Of a stretch of 64,000 bases of DNA, positions 21,821 through 32,221 are shown piece by piece (position 1 is the stretch's first letter; the number at the start of each line of letters is the position of its first letter). A program made the position numbers and the translations under genes. This DNA is from Monoplex corrugatus (taxonomy: Eukaryota; Mollusca; Gastropoda; Littorinimorpha; Ranellidae). The notes beneath the pieces are model-generated. The model was not told the DNA's origin. It made no database searches and saw only the letters and a program-made list of their open reading frames with translations. The stretch is from NCBI GenBank assembly GCA_030674185.1, contig JAPXFY010000018.1:46309432-46373431 (forward strand), read 5' to 3'.

Positions 21821-22224
21821 CCCTTTGATAAGTTGAGGATAAACTACCCTACTGCTTGTTCAATAGCATTAGCATAGAGTAGACTTCCATTAGTGTACTG
21901 GCAAGATAATGCACAGTCATATTAAGCTGTTTGGCTGCCATGGGCTGAGTAAGTTGCAACATAACATCTCAGTGGGCAGCTATTGGACAGTTAATATTCA
22001 GTGGTGACGACATAGTATTTGACTATGGGAACTGTCGTCACAAACAGTAGGTCTACCTTATCGAATAGCAGTCAACACACTTGAGTCATCAAATAAATAT
22101 TTGCTCCATGTAGTTATGTGTAATTCTATATCTAGTGCTAGAGATAGTGATGACAAAATAGCATAGCATATTACTATTAAACCATGTCATAAAACACTCT
22201 ATACATGATTATCAGTGGTGCTGA

Positions 22225-22675
22225 TCAGACAAGGGATACACCAAATGGATCAATTAGCTGAGCACGTGTTTCATCAGTCATCATGTCAGTATGTGAATAC
22301 AACCTTGTCAAGTATGAAATACTGTTCCTCTGCACAACAATGCCTTGTATCTTGGCTTTTGGCAGAATATGGTTGTCAATAGTCCTACAATAGCCACATG
22401 AAAATAGGGACTAATTCTATAGTGGTTATTACATTCAAACCTCAATCCCATCTTTACAATGATGGCCGCCACGCTAAGTGCTACAGATCTTGAGATAGCA
22501 CATCGTTTAGATCAAAACATACTTTCTCGCCGTGCGAATTCTGCAAGTCTAACGCGGTACTCAATAGACTCGAGCTAGAATGTAAAGAAATAAGAGACAC
22601 TAAAGTCTAAGCTTACTGCAAATGACAATGAAAAATAAAGTGATAAAAATCCAGAACTTACTACAGTGTCAGCAT
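22225..22675 (-). CDS. candidate small spliced gene, about 83 codons in three exons
   Basis: Read on the minus strand: an ATG at 22673-22675 starts a 14-nt exon (22662-22675) ending at a GTAAGT donor. A 52-nt exon (22523-22574) follows, with a pyrimidine-rich acceptor ending CTAG and a GTATGT donor. A 186-nt exon (22225-22410) follows a weak TTAG acceptor and ends in TGA at 22225-22227. The phases join without a stop. The last exon encodes protein-like sequence including CGYC and IVVQRNSISYLTRLYSHTD. Upstream at about 22825-22840 (minus strand) is CCAATCAGA, a CCAAT-box-like motif. Against it: the third acceptor lacks a pyrimidine tract, and exons 1-2 are also open in a second frame. I do not recognise the product. 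Confidence 0.3.
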
Positions 22676-23073
22676 CTAACGGCGTGAAGTTGATCACCTC
22701 TGGTGAGACAGAGTGGCGGCAGAAAATATTTAATGACGAGCTATGACGCGCCTTGTTAATTCATACTCTGGGAACAGAGCATGATGGTCATACTTTCAAA
22801 TCTTTCAGATGACAAGGTCTGATTGGTTGTTCTCAACTAGTTAATCAATCAACACTTAGTGTGTAGTTTTAACACAGCGCGTCAGTACACACAACTAGTA
22901 CACTGGTCATTGTCGGGCAGTTTCGCGAGTGGTTATGTACTCGCTATCGCGCCACAAATACTTAGGGCTGTTGGGACAGAGACACGCAACACACCCTGTG
23001 GTCATTGTGTGTGTTCCCGCCGGCTATGTACTGGCTATTACATGGCGTTTGTTTTACATGGGCTGAAGGCAGC

Positions 23074-25034
23074 CGGAAAACCCAACCCTGGATTACAGAC
23101 GAAATCCTTGAAATGTGTGACAAAAGAAGAGAAATCAAGAAAGTCAAAAATACAACAGACGGAGCCCTAGCCTACAGAAACATCAACAAAGAAATCAGAA
23201 AAGGCATGAGGGAGGCCAAAGAAGGATGGATACAAAATAAATGCACAGAAATAGAAGACAGCCTAAACAAGAACAACAGCATAAAGGCGTACAAAGTGGT
23301 GAAAGAACTCACCACACAGAGACGGGCAAGGATCAGTACCATTCAAGACAAACAAGGAAAGTGCCTGACAGAAGATAAAGAAATCATCCATAGATGGACA
23401 GAATACTGCTCTGACCTCTACAACCACCAGACACAGGGTGACTCAACTGTCCTTACATGCCAGGAATCAACAAATGACGATGACCACCCTATTCTACGCG
23501 AAGAAGTCGAAACAGCAATACGATCGCTGAAAGATGGAAAAGCTGCTGGAGTGGACAACATCCCAGCAGAACTGATCAGGCATGGAGGGGAGGCAGTGAC
23601 TGACATCCTCTGGAAAATCTGCAACAAAATCTGGCAGACGGGAGAATGGCCGACACCTTGGACCCATTCACTAATCATCACACTTTCCAATAAAGGCAAT
23701 TTACAACTATGCCAGAATTACAGAACGATCAGCCTTATCAGCCATGCTAGCAAAGTGATGCTGAAAGTCATTTTGAACAGACTGAAACCACAGGCAGAGG
23801 AGATCATTGCCGAAGAACAAGCGGGATTTCGCAGTGGTAGAAGCACAACAGAACAAATATTCAATCTCAGAGTCCTATGCGAAAAATACAGCCAACACCA
23901 ACAGGACATCTACCACGTTTTTATCGACTTCAAAAAGGCATTTGATAGAGTATGGCATGAAGCACTGTGGGCCACCATGAGGAAGTACAACATGGGAAGG
24001 AAGCTTATTGACACCATCACACAGCTATACGCAAAAGCGAGCAGCGCAATGCTTGTTGGGGGCACAGTGGGGGACTGGTTTCACACATCAGTTGGAGTTC
24101 GCCAGGGCTGTCTCCTCTCTCCAACCTTGTTCAACATCTTCCTTGAGCGCATTATGACGGATGCCCTTGAAAACCATCACGGCTCAGTCAGTATTGGAGG
24201 AAGGACAATCACCAACTTGAGATTTGCCGACGACATCGATGGGTTGGCTGGAAATGAAGACGAACTTGCCAACCTGGTGAAACACCTGGACGAGACATCA
24301 TCCAGATATGGCATGGAGATCAGTGCCGAAAAGACAAAGTTGATGACAAACAGCACAAAACCAATAGAAAAGAAGATTACAGTCAGCGGGAGTGAGCTGG
24401 AAACCGTGGCTCAGTTCAAATATCTCGGAGCCATTATCAGTGAACAGGGATCGAAAACCGAAGTTCTTGCAAGAGCAGCACAGACAACAGCAGCACTAGC
24501 CAAGCTGAAGCCCATCTGGAGGGACAAAAACATCGCCCTCACTTCCAAACTGAAGCTAATGCACGCATTGGTCCTGTCAATCTCTCTACGCGTGCGAGTC
24601 ATGGACACTAACAGCAGAACTGCAAAAGAAGATCCTGGCAGTAGAAATGAGATGCTTTAGAAGAGTGCTTGGCATCTCATACAAAGACCACATTACCAAT
24701 GAGGAAGTACGAAGAACAATTTCACAGCATGTCAAAAACTATGAAAACCTTCTGACAACAGTAAGAAAAAGGAAACTTCGGTGGTATGGTCACGTGACAA
24801 GAACTAACGGACTATCAAAAACAATACTCCAAGGAACAGTTCAGGGGGGAAGAAAAGAGGCAGACAGAGAAAAAGGTGGATGGACAATATTGACGAATGG
24901 ACAGAAAAAAGCTTTGCCACGACCCCGACCCTTGCTCATGACAGACAGAGGTGGAGACAGACGGTGCGACGTTCATCCATGTGGAGCCCCCACGACCCTG
25001 GATAGGGTTAAGGGACAGGAAGGAAGGAAGGAAG
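23074..25034 (+). mobile_element. RTE-like non-LTR retrotransposon copy 1, 5'-truncated
   Basis: Bounded by GAAGGCAGC (23065-23073 and 25035-25043). Ends in a short (GGAA)n tail at about 25017-25034, as RTE elements end in short tandem repeats. The endonuclease half is missing through 5' truncation. It is nearly identical to the inverted copy at 38778-40621, so both are recent. Confidence 0.85.
23080..25013 (+). pseudogene. RTE-like reverse transcriptase, two frameshifts
   Basis: Reverse transcriptase of an RTE-like LINE, which copies the element RNA at a nicked target. Visible motifs in order: linker (PWITDEILEMCDKRREIK), RT region with KAAGVDNIPAEL, the FRSGRST block, motif A (FIDFKKAFDRVW), motif B (GVRQGCLLSPTLFN), catalytic motif C FADD, and the downstream FKYLGAIIS block. 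The frame open from 23005 breaks near 24583 by a 2-bp deletion relative to the copy on the other strand (CAATCTCT versus CAATCTTTCT). It continues in another frame from about 24590 and breaks again near 24855 through loss of one A in an A-run. No endonuclease is present. Autonomous activity is excluded. Confidence 0.85.
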
Positions 25035-25043
25035 GAAGGCAGC

Positions 25044-25392
25044 ATACATTAGTGACGCCCCCCTCTAGGTTCTGTAGGACTACAACGTAATACTGTGTGT
25101 AACAGACTGAAGATGACGACAAAATCTGTCGTAGGCCGCTTCAGAATACATGTAGCCTACACATTGTAGATCTGCTCATTATCTAGCAGTGTGTTATATG
25201 CGTCATGTATTGGTTAGATCTTTGGAATGTTCAATGCACAGCTATGGGTAGGCAGAGGCTATGAGATAACAGTACAATTTGACCGAGAGAACGCAAGGCG
25301 TTTTTGATCTAGGCAAGCACGCTACATGGTGTTGCCTTTGAGCGTTGTAGGTAAATGGGAAAGATCGTAACAGAGCAAGGCACTCTGTTACA
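25044..25392. other. right end of the 4.1-kb insertion, no gene
   Basis: Unique sequence ending GCAAGGCACTCTGTTACA before the second TCTAT. Nothing recognised. Confidence 0.5.
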
Positions 25393-27105
25393 TCTATATA
25401 ACGTGTCTTCCAGTAAGCTCTTGCACTTCAGGATCAGGTTCATATTGCTATAGCCCAGCCGACTACGACAGCCATACTCAGCAAGTCTTGCCAATGGGAA
25501 GTATCAGCGTACTATCATCGTCATTCGTAGACCCTGCAAGAAGGGTTGATACAGAAAAATGGATATCCCCGTACGGCTACCAGCGCCATCCATTTCTTTC
25601 CCCTAAACGTCTTTACTAACACAACGTTCAGTTTAGTTCAGATTGATTACAGCCCAGCTGACCATTAGAGCCATACTAACACAACGATGGTGGGAAATAG
25701 ACACGGACAGTCAGGTAACTGACCAAACAATACATTCCACAGTTTCAGACCAGCTGCAATTTTTCTGTACGGGTTATCCCGTTTCCCTGGAATGCGCTGG
25801 AAGTGGAGCTACATCTGGTCTCATTGTTTTTGCTGTTTAAAGCCCAGCTGACTGCGTAGAGCCATATCAGGGCTATAACCGTTTCAAAACATACAAAACT
25901 TCAACAGGGGAAAAAAAAAAGAAAATTAACTACACATAGCAATGCATTGGCGCACACAATCCAACGATGTCCCCAGCGCTGACCACTCCATCTAATCCGC
26001 TGCACAGGGGATTTAAACAGTACACCTGAATACAAATTTAAGCATACCTATTAACTTTCTTTCTTTTATTGTTTAAAGCTCAGCCGACTGCGCAGAACCA
26101 TATCAGGGCTATAACCGCTTCAATACACAAAAACTCAACAGGAAAAAAAAGAAAAGAAAATTAAGTTCACATATCAATGCATTCGCGCACATATCTAAGG
26201 ACATGCCCCTGGCGTAGGACCATTCCGTCCGATTTATCGCACAGGGGAGATTTAAAACACACACCTGAATACAAATATAAGCATACATAAGGACACCAAA
26301 ACATATAAAACAGACATAAATTACCTAAAATTGCTTCCGCATATCTCACCTACATAGAGCCAAAAATGCATTTAATACATATACCCAATTATCAATCCGA
26401 AGAAAAAGTACGTAAGACTTTATCAAACACATACAGATTAATGAACCATAAAGGCAGAAAACGATAGGAAGAAAGCAAAGGAGGCAGAAAGAAACAAAGA
26501 GTGACATAGGAAGAAATGGCAGAAAGCAAAGGAGGAAGAAAGAAACAAAGAGTGACAGAAAAGAGCAAATTTCTGGCACAGAATTTCCAGAAGGTGGAGG
26601 GGGGGTTACTATTTATATTCAAATAGCTGCCAGCATCCCCACAGGGGGTACCAGAAAGCCTGACCATGTTTCCACGGCAGTTCAGCTCATATTGCTTATA
26701 GCCGGCCCGCAGACCACTAGAGCCATATCAGGGCTAACACCACGCCAAAAAGAAAAGAACCCGTTAAGATAAAAAACACTTAAAAACTATGCTCACCGTC
26801 AACCTTGCAAATCTAAAATGGTTTCCGCGGCAACTCAACCAAAAAGAAGCAACTTCAAAAGATCGCGACGCAATCATGGCTAAAAAATTACAAGACTAAT
26901 AGTTCATCATCAGGAGACGAACAAAGGTTTCCATAGGCAGATGTTTGACCTGAGAGCTTCCTCTTTCCTTATTCGAAGTCACTCCTCATCAATTGAGGCA
27001 TCTGAAGTGAAGGCTTTCTCAACCACAACCGCCACAGTCCTCTAGATAGTAAGTAGTTATAGAGTGAGCATTTCCCTTTCCGCACGCGCGTTACCAAGAT
27101 AGTAA
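25393..27105. repeat. segmental duplication, copy 2 (right part)
   Basis: Colinear with about 17097-19210. Contains the shared minimal LINE-A (about 25627-25674), two Rep-B units (about 25832-26045 and 26070-26650), a LINE-A inserted at TTTCCACGGCA (about 26683-26820) and a single satellite unit (about 27048-27105). Confidence 0.85.
26070..26650 (-). mobile_element. Rep-B unit, uninterrupted counterpart of 17788-18790
   Basis: Complete through the CCAGCATCCCCACAGGGG end. It contains a local duplication near 26465-26570 (AGGAAGAAA..GACAGAAAGCAAAGGAGG-type block). It lacks the pogo-like MITE. Confidence 0.85.
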
Positions 27106-28262
27106 TGAGTGCAGGGTGTGTTGACGCATGTGTAACCTACATCACACTCTTTCTTATGGTTCCATAGAAGAAGATAGATTTTCTTTCAGGACGTGGGAAG
27201 ATTTGGAAACGTTTATCTGTCTGCTTATTCCAATCCTCCTGCCAGAGATTTCTCACATAAGTGACAGGAAATGATGACAGCAAGCAAAGAAGCAAGGCAG
27301 AAACAAAAACAGTGACAACTTCCAGAAGAAGGGGACACTGTTTATACTGAAAGAACACCTAGTATCCCCATGGGGAAATGTGTGTGTAATAAGACTATAA
27401 AAAAAAGATGAGGGTGGATTTGTAGAGTAAATACAATACATCCAATATTGTAAGATCCAAAGTTCTATTCGATTTTCATGATTATTAGGGCATGAATGAT
27501 GCAAAGTAAGTCAACCGATTCAACAAAATGGATATTCAACTTCCCCTGACGTGACATCTGGGCTTCTGGGAATTTCATTTCAACAACAACAACAAAAGTT
27601 TGCCCATGCTGAAAAATAGTAACTGACTTGACAAGTGGAAGGATCTTTTTAGTGGTGTGGCGCTACACCCACCCCACACCACGCCGTGCCACACAATACC
27701 ACACTCTACAACATCACACCAACTTAAACAGCAGTCAAAATCGTTGTGACAGCTATTCCCGAAGGTTTCTGCCAGAACGGTGTATCACGAAAGGAATAAC
27801 CAGATCAGATCCATCATTCTGGCAGAAAACCCTTCGTACTTATCAAGACACGATGCTGATAAGATTTCCAGTCCTGGAGCATGTCAGACATGCCGTCTGT
27901 AGACAAACGACCCAAGGTTAAGGAAGACGTGCCGCAGGTGGCGTTCAACGTGTGGCTATGACGTCACAAGGCCGGCAATACTTTTTCGCTCCTTGGCGGT
28001 AAAAAAGAAACAAAACAAAAAATCCTATGTCTGAATGCGCTAGGCGTACGGACACCAAATCTGATTAAGTTAATTACACACAGTGTCAGTCGCTGTCTTT
28101 GATGTGTGCGTTTCATACCGTATGCAATGTCTGAAAGCCTTGATTCTTTCTCCTCATTTATCTCACCCCAACTCTAAGCCTCTACAAAAAGTGAACTGAG
28201 GAGCTGATGGTGCTGATAATCGACATGGTAGGAAAAAAAGGTCAAGATATTCTGTCAGTCTC
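27106..28262. repeat. second segmental duplication, copy C
   Basis: Colinear with about 35460-37175: LINE-A ORF2 remnant and Rep-B end, then AT-rich unique sequence, the CACACCACGCCGTGCCACAC block, the small conserved ORF, and CTGATGGTGCTGATAATCGA. Copy C lacks the Rep-B present in the partner at 35980-36537. Confidence 0.85.
27881..27961 (+). CDS. 26-codon ORF conserved in the duplicate at 36800
   Basis: ATG to TGA encoding MSDMPSVDKRPKVKEDVPQV and six more residues. The partner at 36800-36880 keeps start, stop and length with four base changes, two of them silent. The flanks carry indels (for example one C before the ATG). It may be an exon or an upstream ORF remnant; function unknown. Confidence 0.2.
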   Translation: MSDMPSVDKRPKVKEDVPQVAFNVWL

Positions 28263-28860
28263 CCTTTTTAATATACACTTTTATTAGGCAAAGCCCAGAT
28301 TTTGTGCTTCAAGGTCCTGCGACCCGCAGTAAGTCCACAAGAGAAAACAAATTTCAGTAATGTCAAACGTTCCTCAGAAAATGCATTTCCCACACCCTCC
28401 ACAAAAAGAATGATTTTAAGCAGGTTGTTTTTTTTTTTCCCCGGGTAACTTTGACCCCCTGAATCTTTGCCTTCTAAACGTAAGGTTTTGTGACTTCTTA
28501 CAAGTCCCGATTTTGACCCAAAAAATTGGTAAAGATCCATGCACAAGGAAATGAGAAAATCTTGTTCATGCATCTTTATCACAGACAGAAATCCCAAGCG
28601 TACATACACGAACACAGGCTTACGTGAACGTGCATCTATACACACACATACACACACACATACAAACGCGTGCGCACGCGCATGCGCATACACACACACA
28701 CACACACACACGTCTAGCCGATACAAAAAAATCTTATGGTTTAAAGTGAGAAAGAAAGAAAGAAAACCCAGTGATTGAATGAAAAAATCATGAAGATAAA
28801 GCAACGTGGTCAAGCCAGGAAAATGAATGTTCTTGTTAACTATTGATTCAATTCTCGTGA
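28263..28860. other. unique sequence with (CA)n tract, no gene
   Basis: (CA)n with CG-rich centre at about 28640-28712. The 181-codon minus-strand frame crossing it is a repeat artefact. 28795-28845 is the empty-site paralog of the LINE-A insertion at 37816. Confidence 0.6.
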
Positions 28861-29610
28861 CTTATAGCTCAGCCAACTATTCAAGCCATATCAGGGCAAA
28901 CACCACGCTGTAAGCAACTCCTAGATTGTTGTTGTTGTTAACAGTTATTGTTGTTTAGAGCCCAGTCGACTGCGTAGAGTCATATCAGGGCTATAACTGC
29001 TTCAAAACTTCAACAGGAAGAAAAAGGAAAAGAAAATTAAGTATCCATATCAATGCATTCGTGCACATAATCTAAGTACATACCCTGGCTTTGACCACTC
29101 CGTACAATTTATCGTACAGGGCATTTAAAAAACACACCTGAATACAAATATATGTACACCTCAGGACACCAAAAATATATAAATACAGGCATAAATTACC
29201 TAAAATCTCACCTCCCTAGAGCCAAAAATGCACTTAATACATGTACCCAGTTATCAATCCTAAGAAAAAGTATCTAAGACTTTATCGAACACATACAGAT
29301 GATTGGATCATTAAGGCAGAAAATGATAGGTAGAAATGACAGAAAGCAAAGGGACAAGGCAGAAACAAAGAGAGTGACAGAAAAGAGGAAATTTCTAACA
29401 CATAATTTCCAGAAGGTGGGGATACTATTTATACTGAAAGATCCCCCGGCATCCTCACGGGGGAACTCCTAGATTGGTCTGAAAAAAAAAACAACATACA
29501 ATAGTTAAAAACCAAGCACGTGATTAGTCTTTGGACTTTAAAATGTATTCAAAACTCTGTTCCATACGTAATATCATCTAAGATCAAAGCTACCAATTTC
29601 TTGTAAAAAC
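28861..29610 (-). mobile_element. divergent LINE-A copy split by Rep-B
   Basis: Left part 28861-28928, right part from 29477. Rep-B sits between 13-bp duplications AACTCCTAGATTG (28916-28928, 29464-29476). The LINE-A is therefore the older element. Confidence 0.85.
28929..29463 (-). mobile_element. full-length Rep-B with target duplication, 535 bp
   Basis: Defines the family ends: tail TTGTTGTTGTTAACAG plus TTATTG at the left, terminal motif CCCCCGGCATCCTCACGGGG at the right. The inverted pair GTGGGGAT/ATCCTCAC near the right end encloses TATTTATACTG (TATAAATA on the element strand). No ORF of useful length. Confidence 0.92.
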
Positions 29611-29705
29611 TTGTTTAAACCCAAGCTGACTGCATAGAGCCATATCAGGGCTATAACCACTTCAAAACATACAAACCTTCAACAGGGAAAAAAAAAAGAA
29701 AAAAA
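29611..29705 (-). mobile_element. short Rep-B 3' fragment inside LINE-A
   Basis: Tail and core then A-run to about 29705, after which LINE-A-type sequence resumes (GAGAACGTTTCTGAAGAGG). Confidence 0.7.
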
Positions 29706-30270
29706 CGATTTTGGGAGAACGTTTCTGAAGAGGTTCTTTAATGAGTCTGTTGTATGTAGCGCTTATGTATGTTAAGTGCATACTGCTTATTGCCCAATCG
29801 ACCACTATAGGCATACTAGGGCTAACACCATATTAAAAACAACTCAAGTTTAATTAAAAAGGCAACAGTTAAAAACCAATCACACAATTATCCTTACAAG
29901 TCTACAGCTTTAAATTATTTTTCTCGTTTGTACGATCATAAAAGGTGAAATCTACTGACCTCTTACGAAAACGTGAAAACTGCATTTGCAAGTTCTGGTT
30001 CATATTGCTTATAAGCCCAGCCAACTACCACGGCCATATCAGGGCTAGCACCACGTTAAAAAAAACACCCAAGTTAAAATAAAAAGACAGCGGTTTGTGA
30101 AAAAAACCGTTATCCTTCCAAGTCAAAAAAAATACGTTTAATACGTAAAATCATATCAGGTGAAATCTCTGATCTCTTGTAAAAACTGGAAAATGGTATC
30201 TGGTGAAACACCTCTAAAGAGGTTCTTTTATAGAATCTGCTCTATATTGCTTATGTCTGCCATCGTGCAA
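29706..30270 (-). mobile_element. two divergent LINE-A copies
   Basis: Cores near 29790 and 30010. The second runs through the 3' UTR into the ORF2 3' region and leads into the minisatellite. Confidence 0.75.
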
Positions 30271-31500
30271 GTCAAGCATTCAATAGGAAGCTGTTTAATG
30301 CCAAGTGGCTCGTCGTACAGTATACACCATGGTGCCCACACTGTGAAAGTCCAAGTATTGAATAGGAAGTTGTTTAATGCCGAGCAGCTCGTCGTACAGT
30401 GTACACCATGGTGCCCACACTGTGAAAGTCCAAGTATTGAATAGGAAGCTGTTTAATGCCAAGTGGCTCGTCGTACAGTATTCACCATGGTGCCCAGATT
30501 GTGTAAACCCTAGCATTCAATAGGAAGCTGTTTAATGCCAAGTGGTTCGTCGTACAGTATACACCATGGTACCCACACTGTGTAAACCCAAGCATTCAAT
30601 AGGAAGCTGTTTAATGCCAAGTGGTTCGTCGTACAGTATACACCATGGTACCCACACTGTGTAAACCCTAGCATTCAATAGGAAGCTGTTTAATGCTGAC
30701 CAGCTCGTCGTACAGTATACACCATGGTGCCCACACTGTGTAAACCCAAGCATTCAATAGGAAGCTGTTTAATGCTGACCAGCTCGTCGTACAGTATACA
30801 CCATGGTGCCCATATTGTGAAAGTCCTAGCATTCAATAGGAAGCTGTTTAATGCCGAGTGGCTCGTCGTACAGTATACACCATGGTGCCCAAATGTGGAA
30901 GTCCTAGCATTCAATAGGAAGCTGTTTAATGCCGAGTGGCTCGTCGTACAGTATACACCATGGTGCCCACATGTGGAAGTCCTAGCATTCAATAGGAAGC
31001 TGTTTAATGCCAAGTGGTTCGTCGTACAGTATACACCATGGTGCCCACATGTGGAAGTCCTAGCATTCAATAGGAAGCTGTTTAATGCCGAGTGGCTCGT
31101 CGTACAGTATACACCATGGTGCCCACACTGTGAAAGTCCTAGCATTCAATAGGAAGCTGTTTAATGCCGAGTGGCTCGTCGTACAGTATACACCATGGTG
31201 CCCACAAGTGGAAGTCCTAGCATTCAATAGGAAGCTGTTTAATGCCAAGTGGTTCGTCGTACAGTATATACCATGGTGCCCACATGTGGAAGTCCTAGCA
31301 TTCAATAGGAACTGTTTAATGCCAAGTGGCTCGTCGTACAGTATACACCATGGTGCCCACATTGTGTAAACCCAAGCATTCAATAGGAAGGTGTTTAATG
31401 CCGAGCAGCTCTTTGCACAGTATATACACCATGATGCCCACATTGTGAAAGTCCAAGCATTCGATAAGATCGTGTTTGATGCCGAGTGGCTCGGAAGGTA
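30271..31500. repeat. 78-81-bp minisatellite, 16 units, derived from LINE-A ORF2
   Basis: Units begin AGCATTCAATAGGAAGCTG and contain CGTCGTACAGTATACACC and ATGGTGCCCACA. On the minus strand each reads APWCILYDEPLGIKQLPIEC, matching the LINE-A knuckle APWCIPCDEPLSIRHLLLDC. Units are 79 bp (CTGTGTAAACCC or CTGTGAAAGTCC linker) or 78 bp (ATGTGGAAGTCC linker), arranged in blocks. The single-copy state is seen in the LINE-A at about 46110-46180. The long frames on both strands are by-products of the repeat. Confidence 0.92.
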
Positions 31501-31567
31501 CCATGGTGTAACTGTCACTTTTAATAAAGGGAAAGAGTTCAAAGATTTTCAGAAGTTCTGGGTGGTT
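31501..31567 (-). pseudogene. LINE-A RNase H remnant
   Basis: Reads NHPELLKIFELFP on the minus strand, the helix before the GHVGI block in the 43.6-44.3 kb copy (INHPEFVKFLELF). It joins directly to the minisatellite, so the intervening ORF2 is deleted. Confidence 0.6.
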
Positions 31568-32080
31568 CATATTTGTTTAAAACCCAACCGATTGCGTGGA
31601 GCCATTTCAGCGTTATTGTCATTTCAATATACACAATACTTCTACAGGAAAAAGAAATAAATGCACATATCAATGCATTCGCACACATAATCTAAGGATA
31701 TGCCCCTGGTGCTGACCACTCTAATTTATCATACAGATGATTTGAAAAACATACCTTAAGACAAATTTAAACATAACTAAGGACACTCAAAATATGTAGA
31801 AGCGGGCCTAAATTACCTAAACTTGCTTCCACATTTCATATGTCCAGAGCCAAAAATGCACTTAATACATATACCCAATTATCAATCCGTAGAGAAAGAT
31901 CCCAAGACTTTATCGAACACATACAGGTGAATGGACCAGCAAGGCAGACAATGATAGGGAGAAATGACAGAAAGCAGCAACAAAGAGAGTTACAGAAAAG
32001 AGGAAATTCCTAACAGAATTTCAGAAGGTGGGGATACTACTTACACTGAAAAAGCCCCCGCCATCCCCACGAGAGCAATT
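31568..32080 (-). mobile_element. Rep-B copy, full length
   Basis: Core at about 31570-31620. The terminal hairpin GTGGGGAT (about 32028) / ATCCCCAC (about 32062) is perfect. Confidence 0.88.
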
Positions 32081-32221
32081 TAATTAATTTTTGTCAAGGC
32101 ACAAAGACAAATACAGAAAACAGACACGTTAAAGCCTAATTATGATAATGAGAAGATTGAAAAAAAAAAGATTCAAACACCAGTAACACATCTATAAACC
32201 TATATATACTACACGTCATTA

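Larger units (their letters stand above)
21279..25392. mobile_element. 4.1-kb insertion of unknown type in duplication copy 2
   Basis: Copy 1 reads GTCTTGTCTATGTAACG without a break (about 17090-17101). Here that sequence is split, with TCTAT on both sides (21274-21278, 25393-25397). I find no terminal inverted repeats. About 2 kb of it is the nested RTE at 23074-25034. The rest holds a candidate spliced gene on the minus strand, a two-copy tandem repeat and a CCAAT-containing segment. It may be a captured or transposed genomic fragment. Confidence 0.6.

Noticed and set aside
28268..28813. 181-codon minus-strand ORF
   Set aside because: Its centre is the (CA)n tract and the rest shows no domain or conservation; treated as chance.
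30690..31542. Protein-coding ORFs of 140-160 codons across the minisatellite
   Set aside because: Frames on both strands simply repeat the unit; unit length changes between 78 and 79 bp alter the frame and there is no start or domain outside the array.
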